Origin: Fictibacillus phosphorivorans
GTDB lineage: Bacteria > Bacillota > Bacilli > Bacillales > Fictibacillaceae
DNA length: 64,000 nt
NCBI RefSeq assembly: GCF_007673525.1
Contig: NZ_VDZU01000001.1
Span: forward strand, 868,001-932,000
Direction: 5' to 3'
Shown: one piece after another, positions 40,124-47,725 of the stretch
Layout: each line of letters opens with the position of its first letter
How positions within the stretch are numbered: the stretch's first letter is position 1
Translations under genes and position numbers: made by a program
The notes under the pieces: generated by a model
Told to the model about the DNA's origin: nothing
The model's input: only the letters and a program-made list of their open reading frames with translations
Database searches by the model: none

Positions 40124-41128
40124 ATGAAATTAAGCATACTCGATCAATCCCCAATCTCATCCGGTAAACGTGCACAAGATGCTCTTCAAGCTTCTATGCA
40201 ACTGGCAGTAGAGGGAGAAAAGCTTGGCTATACACGTTATTGGATCGCGGAACATCATAACTTTAGCGGCTTATCTTGTTCAGCACCAGAAGTGATGCTG
40301 AGCTATATTGGAGCAAACACAAATAAGATGCGTCTCGGCGCAGGAGCTGTGCTTTTACCGCATTATAAACCATACAGAGTTGTGGAAACGTATAACATGC
40401 TAGCTACACTTTTTCCGGATAGAATTGATCTAGGGATCGGTCGTGCCCCTGGAGGATCGGCAGAAGCTTCGATCGCTCTCTCGGGCAATTATCTGGAGAA
40501 TGTTCGAAAAGTTCCTGAATTGACTAAACAACTACTGCATTTTCTGCGTAATGATTTTCCAGAAGACGATATGTTTTCTAAAATTCAGCCGTCTCCAGTC
40601 CCTGATATAACACCCGTTCCATGGATTCTTGGAACAAGCCAAAGAAGTGCGGATCTAGCTTCTGAATATGGAACAGCTTATGCGTTCGGTCATTTTATGA
40701 GTGAGAAATTAGGACCCGAGATTGTAGCCTCTTATCAAAAAACGTTTATACCTAGTATCTCATTAAAAAAAGCGAATACGATTGTTGCTGTGTCTGTGAT
40801 TTGTGCAGAGACAACAGAACAGGCTGAGGAACTCGCATTACCAGGTATTCTTTGGAGAAAACAGAATGCTTCTGGCGAAGGAAATGGCGTTCCGACTATA
40901 GATGAGGCACATCGTTCTTTTTCAAGAGAAGAACGGAAACGATTCATATCTGAAGCGAAAAGAAAAATGATTATCGGCAACCCGCAAGAGGTAAAGAAAG
41001 AACTATATAGACTTCAAGAAACGTATAATGCAGATGAAATAATGATTGTGACGATTACTCACTCTTATGAGGACCGAATAAAGTCATACGAATTAATAGC
41101 TAACCATGTCCTATCCATAACGGACTAA
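40124..41128 (+). CDS. LLM-class flavin-dependent monooxygenase (bacterial luciferase-like)
   Basis: The 334-residue TIM-barrel protein starts KLSILDQSPISSG and has GYTRYWIAEHHNFSG near residues 35-49 and DLGIGRAPGG near 104-113, signatures of the luciferase-like family. It likely uses reduced flavin; the substrate is unknown. GGAGGAGG precedes the ATG. It is followed 100 bases later by a related gene with the same AEHHN and GRAPG motifs, so a tandem duplication is likely. Confidence 0.87.
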   Translation: MKLSILDQSPISSGKRAQDALQASMQLAVEGEKLGYTRYWIAEHHNFSGLSCSAPEVMLSYIGANTNKMRLGAGAVLLPHYKPYRVVETYNMLATLFPDRIDLGIGRAPGGSAEASIALSGNYLENVRKVPELTKQLLHFLRNDFPEDDMFSKIQPSPVPDITPVPWILGTSQRSADLASEYGTAYAFGHFMSEKLGPEIVASYQKTFIPSISLKKANTIVAVSVICAETTEQAEELALPGILWRKQNASGEGNGVPTIDEAHRSFSREERKRFISEAKRKMIIGNPQEVKKELYRLQETYNADEIMIVTITHSYEDRIKSYELIANHVLSITD

Positions 41129-41229
41129 GCAGTATTTTTTATTTAAGAAAGCAAACTTGTTATACTAGTAGCGAATTATTAAAATATAGTAGCTAATTTT
41201 TTGTTGCTTTAAATAAGGAGGACGTTACG

Positions 41230-42243
41230 ATGTCCAATAAAAAAAGTTTGAGTGATGTAAAATGGTCAGTTCTTGACCTTGCGCCGGTCGTTGAAAGCGG
41301 AACGGTAACAGAATCGTTTCAAAATACGTTAGATCTCGCTCAGCATGCTGAAAAATGGGGATACAACCGTTATTGGTTAGCTGAACATCATAACATGCCT
41401 GGGATCGCGAGCTCTGCCACTTCTGTAGTGATCGGACATGTGGCAGGAGGTACTTCTAAAATTCGGGTCGGCTCAGGCGGGATCATGCTTCCAAATCACG
41501 CCCCACTCGTGATTGCTGAACAATTCGGTACACTTGATGCACTGTATCCCGGTAGAATCGACCTTGGACTCGGCCGAGCACCAGGAACGGACCAGGTAAC
41601 AGCACAAGCACTTCGCCGTGATCTCGGCAACATGGGTGATGATTTTCCGTATCAGTTAGATGAGCTGCGTACGTATCTGGATCCAGACCGAGCAGACTCA
41701 CCGATGAAAGTTAGAGCGGTTCCTGGAGAAGGACAAGATATTCCGATCTGGCTCTTAGGTTCAAGCGGATTTAGTGCACGGTTGGCAGGTAGAGAAGGAC
41801 TGCCGTTTGCATTTGCGAGTCATTTTTCGCCAGATAATACGATTCCTGCTCTAGAGTTATACCGTAATACGTTCACCCCATCAGAAGTACTTGAGCAGCC
41901 GTATGCGATGGTTGGAGCGAACGTGGTAATCGCAGATACAGATGAGGAAGCAGCACGAATCGCTACTTCTCTTCAGCAGCAGTTCGTCAACTTAGTGCGA
42001 GGAAACCCAACAAAGTTGAAACCACCTGTTGCGAGCATGGACGGCATCTGGAGTCCGTATGAAAAAGCGGCACTCGATCAGCAGTTACGCACATCCTTCA
42101 TCGGTAGTCCTGAAACAGTCAAAGCCAAGCTCCAAGCGTTCTTAGACGAAACACAGGCAGACGAAATCATCGTAAATGGCCAGATCTATGACCATGATGC
42201 AAGATTGCGTTCATTCCAGTTGTTATCTGAAATCGTAAAATAG
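41230..42243 (+). CDS. LLM-class flavin-dependent monooxygenase, second paralogue
   Basis: The 337-residue protein shares its overall plan with the preceding gene: [39 protein letters not shown] and a ligand-loop [15 protein letters not shown]. Divergence is large enough that the two probably differ in substrate. AAGGAGGACG gives its own good ribosome site. A terminator follows, so the pair may be one transcript. Confidence 0.87.
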   Translation: MSNKKSLSDVKWSVLDLAPVVESGTVTESFQNTLDLAQHAEKWGYNRYWLAEHHNMPGIASSATSVVIGHVAGGTSKIRVGSGGIMLPNHAPLVIAEQFGTLDALYPGRIDLGLGRAPGTDQVTAQALRRDLGNMGDDFPYQLDELRTYLDPDRADSPMKVRAVPGEGQDIPIWLLGSSGFSARLAGREGLPFAFASHFSPDNTIPALELYRNTFTPSEVLEQPYAMVGANVVIADTDEEAARIATSLQQQFVNLVRGNPTKLKPPVASMDGIWSPYEKAALDQQLRTSFIGSPETVKAKLQAFLDETQADEIIVNGQIYDHDARLRSFQLLSEIVK

Positions 42244-42258
42244 AATGTGTGGTGATCA

Positions 42259-42287
42259 GCGTACTCCCTAGTGGAGTGCGCTTTTTT
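42259..42287 (+). terminator. terminator after the monooxygenase pair
   Basis: GCGTACTCC and GGAGTGCGC pair around CTAGT, then TTTTTTG. Confidence 0.8.
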
Positions 42288-42329
42288 GTTGGGGTATTTG
42301 AGTTACTGAGTTTGTCGAAGTTTGTAGAC

Positions 42330-42425
42330 TCGCGGATAACTTTATGATTGAGAAGCAAAACTCGTGGATAAAACCGTAAAACTTTTGGATTAAGAGAGAA
42401 GACTGATGGATTGAGACTTTATAAT
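42330..42425. repeat. decayed short tandem repeat (about 21 bp)
   Basis: ACTCGTGGATAAAACCG, ACTTTTGGATTAAGAG and ACTGATGGATTGAGAC follow one another at 21-base steps (42361-42423), with an earlier ACTCGCGGATAAC at 42329. Similarity is low and the array looks old. The rest of 42288-42637 holds repeat half copy G and the dinB ribosome site. Confidence 0.4.
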
Positions 42426-42467
42426 ACCTAGCTGGGTATATATCGCTTGCAGATTTGAAACATACAA

Positions 42468-42528
42468 AATGTGGTTTACCGCCTGCCATGCGGAAAGCGA
42501 GCAGCCTGAAACGGATATCAACTACGTT
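42468..42528. repeat. half copy (G) of the long palindromic repeat
   Basis: GTGGTTTACCGCCTGCC followed by ATGCGGAAAGCGAGCAGCC and CGGATATCAAC is one arm of the long palindrome, as in half copy F at 17.6 kb. The other arm is absent. Confidence 0.6.
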
Positions 42529-42637
42529 CAAAACAGCTTTCTAATAAAAGAGAGAACATTTGTTTGCATTTTTAAAGGAGTTTTCCATCCCAATATCGAA
42601 ATTAGTACCTTGAAAAACAAACTTGGAGGTATGAACG

Positions 42638-43159
42638 ATGGACAAATCGCTACAGCTTCACCAATTCAACGGTTGGGCTAATAAGAGAGTCTTTGACACA
42701 CTAAAAGAACTCCCAACCGCAATGTACAGAAAAGAGGTAGAAAGTGTTTTTCCTACAATCGCCGATGTTCTCGTACACATGTATCAAGTCGAGTTTGTAT
42801 GGCTACAGGTACTAAAAGGGGAGACTTTCGAAGATATTTTTAACTCTATTAAACAGCTACACGAAGAATTAAATGAGGCTGATCTACAAAACATGCATAA
42901 GAAGTTCCAAATCATGTCTGAAGAGTACGAGAATTTCATCAGAGAAAATGAAGATTTATCTGCTGATATCACCGTTCATCATCCACACTTCGGAACACTT
43001 CAATCAACCTATGATGATCTTATTCAGCACATCGTGAACCATGGCACGTATCATCGAGGTCATCTATCTGCGATCGTCAATCAGCTGGGCTATAAAGGTG
43101 CATCGATCGATTATATTTTTTATCTTTATTCACTTCAAGAAAAAAAGCAAACTTCATAA
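42638..43159 (+). CDS. DinB-family protein
   Basis: The 173-residue four-helix-bundle protein has the three-histidine metal site of the DinB/YfiT family: His in LVHMYQVEFVWL near residue 47, and HGTYHRGHLSAIVNQLG near 129-145. Members are metal-dependent enzymes such as thiol transferases or are uncharacterised; the substrate is unknown here. CTTGGAGGTATGAACG gives a good ribosome site. It is followed by its own terminator. Confidence 0.87.
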   Translation: MDKSLQLHQFNGWANKRVFDTLKELPTAMYRKEVESVFPTIADVLVHMYQVEFVWLQVLKGETFEDIFNSIKQLHEELNEADLQNMHKKFQIMSEEYENFIRENEDLSADITVHHPHFGTLQSTYDDLIQHIVNHGTYHRGHLSAIVNQLGYKGASIDYIFYLYSLQEKKQTS

Positions 43160-43167
43160 GATTGGTG

Positions 43168-43200
43168 AAAAAGGCATATCTAAAGAGATATGTCTTTTTT
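43168..43200 (+). terminator. terminator after dinB-like gene
   Basis: GGCATATCT and AGATATGTC pair around AAAG, then TTTTTTG. Confidence 0.8.
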
Positions 43201-43242
43201 GTTACGTTTAAACAGATCTCTGCAAAAGTTATTGCAGAGTGA

Positions 43243-43270
43243 TTGACAAGCTGCTTGTCCACCATGTAAT
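43243..43270 (+). promoter_or_regulatory. sigma-A promoter of the marR-mmpL operon
   Basis: TTGACA (43243-43248) and TGTAAT (43265-43270) are spaced by 16 bases. Confidence 0.65.
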
Positions 43271-43289
43271 CTAAGTTTGGGAATATATA

Positions 43290-43304
43290 GTTCAATGATT
43301 GAAC
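43290..43304. promoter_or_regulatory. MarR-type operator
   Basis: GTTCAATGATTGAAC is a perfect 7-1-7 inverted repeat located just downstream of the predicted start of transcription and 33 bases before the marR ATG. This is the usual place for autorepression by a MarR dimer. Confidence 0.65.
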
Positions 43305-43336
43305 AGTTAAAAAAATGAACCAACAGGAGGATATGC

Positions 43337-43789
43337 ATGTCACAACTATCCATTAAAGAACTTGTTGATCGTTATATCGATCTCACATTTGCGGTTCATA
43401 AAAAAGGGGAGTCCCTTGTAAAAGAACAGCTGCAGAGTGAACTTTCAAATGATCAATTTTATACATTGAAATATATCTACAAGACAGACAACTGTACGTC
43501 AACAGAGCTAGCGAAAGTATTTGATGTAAAAAAAAGCGCGATTACGGCTGTGATCACAAAATTGTGGGATCAAGACTTGATCGAGAGAACGAGAGATCAA
43601 AATGATCGCCGCGTCGTTTATCTCACATTAACGGAAGCGGGACTCGAGCTCTACAAGAAAACTGAAGAAAGAATCTATAACTTGGTAGAATCTATCATTA
43701 CTCAGTTTGAAGAACAGGAGATCAAACAGTTTATTGACACGTACGAAAAGATCAACAACATCTTAACAACACTTCAGGAAAAACAATAG
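43337..43789 (+). CDS. MarR-family transcriptional regulator (YdgG-like)
   Basis: The 150-residue winged-helix protein has STELAKVFDVKKSAITAVITKL as recognition region (residues about 55-76) and the wing DQNDRRVVYLTLTEAG near 87-102. Helices at both ends would form the dimer interface. It precedes an MMPL exporter by 15 bases, as ydgG precedes ydgH in B. subtilis, and a perfect inverted repeat lies in its leader. It probably represses the exporter until a ligand binds. Confidence 0.9.
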   Translation: MSQLSIKELVDRYIDLTFAVHKKGESLVKEQLQSELSNDQFYTLKYIYKTDNCTSTELAKVFDVKKSAITAVITKLWDQDLIERTRDQNDRRVVYLTLTEAGLELYKKTEERIYNLVESIITQFEEQEIKQFIDTYEKINNILTTLQEKQ

Positions 43790-43804
43790 GCAGGGGGAAA
43801 AATC

Positions 43805-46800
43805 GTGCGGTTTATTTTAAGACAAAAATGGCTAGTGCTTGTTGCATGGATCGCTGTCGTTGCCGTTCTTATGTTATCGGCCCCAAATATGGCAGAACTG
43901 GTACGAGAAAAAGGACAAGTCGATGTACCAGATGGCTATTCATCATCATTAGCTTCTGATATTATGAGCGACGTCCAGGAACAAGAAGGCGGGGGAGATG
44001 AGTCTTCGGTAGCACTGGTCTTTACAGATGAAAAAGGACTTAGTGCAGCAGATAAAAAAGAAGTTGAGCGAGCGATCCGTCAACTTGAAAAGAATAAAGA
44101 AGAGCTAGGAATCACGGAGATTCTAACACATTTCAACGAAAAAAGTCTTGAGAAACAGTTAGTATCAAAAGATGGAAACTCTATCTTAACGTCTATAAAA
44201 GTTGCTTGGAACGATCGAGAGCCAAGTGAAGTGAATGAAGCCCTATATAAAACGATCCAAGACAATAAAGTAGAACATTATTACACAAGTAACTGGATGA
44301 TCAATGAAGATCTTGTCAAGAGTTCTGAAGAAGGACTTAAAAAGACAGAAGGCATTACGGTAGTATTCATTCTAGGCGTGTTGCTTTTAGTATTCAGATC
44401 GGTTGTTGCGCCACTTATTCCATTGCTAACCGTTGGTGTGACATATCTCGCTTCACAATCAATCGTGGCGATGTTAGTCGATTCGTTCGATTTTCCGATC
44501 TCTAACTATACACAGATCTTTTTGGTCGCTGTATTGTTTGGAATAGGGACAGATTATTGTATTCTTTTGCTAAGTCGATATAAAGAAGAATTAACGCTCA
44601 CAGAAAGTAAAACAGAAGCGATCATCGCAACGTATCGTCAGGCTGGCCGTACCGTTTTCTTTAGCGGTTTGGCGGTCATGATCGGTTTTGCTGCGATCGG
44701 TTTTTCTCAGTTCATTCTCTATCAATCAGCAGCAGCTGTCGCGGTTGGTGTAGGTATACTTTTAGTCGCTCTATTCACGATTGTTCCTTTCTTCATGATG
44801 GTCTTAGGTCAGAAGATCTTTTGGCCATCTAAGAAAAAAGCAGAGCATGGTGAGAGCAAGCTTTGGGCGATTGCTGGGAACTTTTCGCTAAAACGTCCGT
44901 TGTTGTCGCTCATACTCGTTGCGGTCATTTGCGTACCGTTTCTTGTAACATATGATGGAAAATTATCCTTTAACTCTTTAGAAGAGATCTCAGGGGATGT
45001 TTCTTCGATCCAAGCGTTTAATGTGATTGAGAAAAGCTTTGGAGCGGGAGAGTCGATGCCAACCAACATCGTTATAAAAAATGACGAAAGAATGGACTCG
45101 ACTTCATACATGGAGCTTGCTGAAAAGATCAGTCAGGAACTCGAAAAAGTTAACCATGTTGATGCGGTAAGATCTGTTTCTAGACCTACAGGCGAACCTG
45201 TTGAAGATTTCTTCGTCTACAAGCAGGCAGAAAGCTTAGGGGATGGCCTTGGTGATGGAAAAGAAGGGATCAATAAAATCAGCAGCGGTCTTATGGAAGC
45301 GAGCGGAGAGTTATCGAAATCTGAACCGCAGCTGACTGGTGCCACAGACGGCATTCAGCAGCTTATCGACGGCACGAGTGCTACTCAATCTGGATTGACT
45401 GAAATTCAAAGAAATCTGGTGAAGATAGAAGATGGCATCCGAAAAGGAACGATGGGAGCAGCTGACGCACAAAAGGGATTACAACAGATAAAATCTAAGC
45501 AACAAGAGCTGCTTTCTGGTTATCAGAAGATTCAGCAGGGTTATGAACAAGCGGGGTCAAATCTATCAACGATTCAATCAAATTACGTAAAACTAGGGCA
45601 AGGGTTAGGAAGCTTGAATACTGCATTGGCGTCCATTACAGATCAAGACTTTCAAGTATTAGAAGACCGTTATGAAATTCAGGATAACGATGCTGAGTAT
45701 CAGAAGATAAAGAACACAGTGAAAGCTACTCAAAATCAATTGCCTGTTATCAAAGGTCAACTAGACCAATTAAACGGTGGGTTAAATCAAGTTTCATCAG
45801 GCGTTCAACAAGCCAACGGGAAATTTCAAGAGATAAACGGCTACCAACAAGGTATAATCGGTGGACTTCAGCAAGTAATCGATGGTACGAATCAACTTCA
45901 GTCAGGTCTCGGTCAACTTGCTGACGGCCAAGGTCAGATCGTTGATAATGTGCCTAAGCTAACAAACGGTTTAAACGGTATCAATAATGGCCAACAGGAA
46001 CTGTTAAAAGGATTTGAAGATCTTGGTGGTCAGTTCAGTCAGTTAACGACTGGTCTGGATCAGAGTGCTGATGGGTTGAATCAAGTGTCAGATGGCCTCG
46101 GTTCTGCTCAAGATTATTTGAACAATCTAGCCGAAACAAAGGATAAGAGTGCTTTTTATATGCCAGAAGAAGTTCTTCAAAGTAAGGATTTCGAACAGGC
46201 ACTGGATGCGTATCTATCAGAAGATCGAAAAACGATGACGATGGATGTTGTGTTTGGAATAAACCCTTATTCTAACGAGTCTATAGATGAAGTAGATGAG
46301 ATAAAAGAAGCAATCAATCGAGTGACGAAAGGAACTGAATTAGAGAACGCAAAAGTGGCTGTGGGAGGAATCACTAGCTCCAATGCTGACTTACAGACTG
46401 TTTCTAGCAATGATTTCTCAAGAACTGTTCTGCTTATGTTAGTAGGAATCTCAATCATTCTCGTATTCTTGTTCCGTTCTTTGATCATGCCGGTCTACTT
46501 GATTGGTTCACTCATTTTAACTTATTACACGTCAATGGGAATCAATGAATTCATCTATGTAAACCTATTAGGATACACAGGAATCAGCTGGGCTGTTCCG
46601 TTCTTTGGATTCGTAATCCTCGTCGCGCTAGGCGTTGATTACAGCATCTTCTTGATGGATCGATTTAACGAGTACAAAGATCTTACGGTTGCCGATGCGA
46701 TGCTTCTGGCTATGAAAAAGATGGGAACGGTTATCATTTCGGCAGTTATCATATTAGGTGGGACGTTTGCTGCAATGATGCCTTCGGGAATGCTTTCGTT

Positions 46801-46927
46801 ATTGCAGATCGCGTCTATCATCTTAGTAGGATTGCTTTTATACGCATTTGTCGTTCTGCCATTGCTCATCCCGGTTCTCGTTAAGAACTTTGGAGAAGCA
46901 AACTGGTGGCCGTATAAACGAAGCTAA
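43805..46927 (+). CDS. MMPL/RND-family membrane exporter (YdgH-like)
   Basis: The 1040-residue protein has two six-span halves. The conserved Asp-Tyr pairs FGIGTDYCILLLSRY (near 240-254) and LVALGVDYSIFLMDRF (near 939-954) are proton-relay sites of MMPL transporters. Between the halves lies a large extracellular domain (about residues 400-800). It is rich in short heptad-like repeats such as GLGQLADGQGQIVD and GLDQSADGLNQVSDGLG, of the YhgE type. It starts with GTG after GGGGGAAAAATC. Substrate unknown; drug or lipid export is likely. Confidence 0.9.
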   Translation: MRFILRQKWLVLVAWIAVVAVLMLSAPNMAELVREKGQVDVPDGYSSSLASDIMSDVQEQEGGGDESSVALVFTDEKGLSAADKKEVERAIRQLEKNKEELGITEILTHFNEKSLEKQLVSKDGNSILTSIKVAWNDREPSEVNEALYKTIQDNKVEHYYTSNWMINEDLVKSSEEGLKKTEGITVVFILGVLLLVFRSVVAPLIPLLTVGVTYLASQSIVAMLVDSFDFPISNYTQIFLVAVLFGIGTDYCILLLSRYKEELTLTESKTEAIIATYRQAGRTVFFSGLAVMIGFAAIGFSQFILYQSAAAVAVGVGILLVALFTIVPFFMMVLGQKIFWPSKKKAEHGESKLWAIAGNFSLKRPLLSLILVAVICVPFLVTYDGKLSFNSLEEISGDVSSIQAFNVIEKSFGAGESMPTNIVIKNDERMDSTSYMELAEKISQELEKVNHVDAVRSVSRPTGEPVEDFFVYKQAESLGDGLGDGKEGINKISSGLMEASGELSKSEPQLTGATDGIQQLIDGTSATQSGLTEIQRNLVKIEDGIRKGTMGAADAQKGLQQIKSKQQELLSGYQKIQQGYEQAGSNLSTIQSNYVKLGQGLGSLNTALASITDQDFQVLEDRYEIQDNDAEYQKIKNTVKATQNQLPVIKGQLDQLNGGLNQVSSGVQQANGKFQEINGYQQGIIGGLQQVIDGTNQLQSGLGQLADGQGQIVDNVPKLTNGLNGINNGQQELLKGFEDLGGQFSQLTTGLDQSADGLNQVSDGLGSAQDYLNNLAETKDKSAFYMPEEVLQSKDFEQALDAYLSEDRKTMTMDVVFGINPYSNESIDEVDEIKEAINRVTKGTELENAKVAVGGITSSNADLQTVSSNDFSRTVLLMLVGISIILVFLFRSLIMPVYLIGSLILTYYTSMGINEFIYVNLLGYTGISWAVPFFGFVILVALGVDYSIFLMDRFNEYKDLTVADAMLLAMKKMGTVIISAVIILGGTFAAMMPSGMLSLLQIASIILVGLLLYAFVVLPLLIPVLVKNFGEANWWPYKRS

Positions 46928-46933
46928 GCTATA

Positions 46934-46990
46934 AAAAAGATGGTTTTAAAGTGCTGTAAGTATAGACACTTTAAACCATCTTTTTTTTCT
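46934..46990 (+). terminator. terminator after the MMPL exporter
   Basis: AAAAGATGG, TTTAAAGTG and their partners CACTTTAAA and CCATCTTTT form a long stem with a T-run. Confidence 0.88.
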
Positions 46991-47013
46991 ATAGAATGTG
47001 GGTGCTTTGAAAG

Positions 47014-47145
47014 TATTTGATTTCCGTTACAGATGCTCGCTTTCCGCGGGGCAGGCGGAGAGCCACATTCGTACGTTCCACGTATAAGTGTCTCACCTGC
47101 CCACCTGTCCCGCAGGAGTCTCGCACCTTACACTACAATCAAATA
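47014..47145. repeat. long palindromic dispersed repeat, copy C
   Basis: It runs from TATTTGATT (47014) to AATCAAATA (ends 47145). Inner arms GCTTTCCGCGGGGCAGGCGG and CTGTCCCGCAGGAGTCTCGC match copy B, but the terminal repeat and the loop stem (TACGT-TCC-ACGTA) have different sequences that still pair. The rest of 46991-47263 shows nothing more. Confidence 0.85.
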
Positions 47146-47263
47146 TCAAAGAAGGAAATAAAAAGACTTAATAGCAACAATCTTTTAGAGAACATCCAAT
47201 TAAAAGATTTAAACGAGTAAATTAATAAATAAACAGTCTCTTATATACTTTAGATGACTACAA

Positions 47264-47644
47264 TTATTCAGAAGTCTTACTTTCTTTTTGAATCTTTTGC
47301 TTCAATTCCTCGATGTATTTCTTTTTTGCTTTTTCACTTTCTAGGCTGCCAGGCTTCTTTTGTTGCAGATATTTTTGAAGAGCATTGTTGATTTCTTCTG
47401 TTGTGGCATCCTCAGGAATCTCGCCTTTGTTTTTAAGCATCTGTATTATTTTTTCATCGTTTGCAATCATGGCAGTCACCTCGTTTTGTTCTGCAGATTT
47501 AGAATCAGAGGAATCTTTCTGATCAGATTCTGCCTTTTCTTCTGATTCCTTTTTCCCAGGAAGATTATCGTTTTCTTGTGTGCTGCAGCTCATAAGAAAA
47601 ATCAGTGTAGAAACCGTTAAAAATACGCGTACAAACTTTTTCAT
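47264..47644 (-). CDS. lipoprotein resembling the pro-region of the M6 protease
   Basis: The 126-residue product has a lipoprotein signal with lipobox LMSC (Cys20), a charged linker rich in Glu/Lys/Ser and a helical domain. The domain segment IANDEKIIQMLKNKGEI, then ALQKYLQQKK, closely matches IANDEKLIEMLKKQGEI and LQQFLHKKQ in the N-terminal region of the neighbouring M6 protease. Such pro-regions normally keep the protease inactive or help it fold. A membrane-anchored inhibitor, chaperone or tether is inferred. GGAGGGTATGAG precedes the start. Confidence 0.75.
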   Translation of the reverse strand: MKKFVRVFLTVSTLIFLMSCSTQENDNLPGKKESEEKAESDQKDSSDSKSAEQNEVTAMIANDEKIIQMLKNKGEIPEDATTEEINNALQKYLQQKKPGSLESEKAKKKYIEELKQKIQKESKTSE

Positions 47645-47678
47645 CTCATACCCTCCTTATTAACAGTTTACCCTAGGA

Positions 47679-47714
47679 AAATAAAACCCAACTGCATGTA
47701 TACAGTTGGGTTTA
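47679..47714 (-). terminator. terminator of the M6 protease gene
   Basis: AAACCCAACTG and CAGTTGGGTTT pair around CATGTATA; on the coding strand TTTTATTTT follows. Confidence 0.8.
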
Positions 47715-47725
47715 TGAATGAATGT

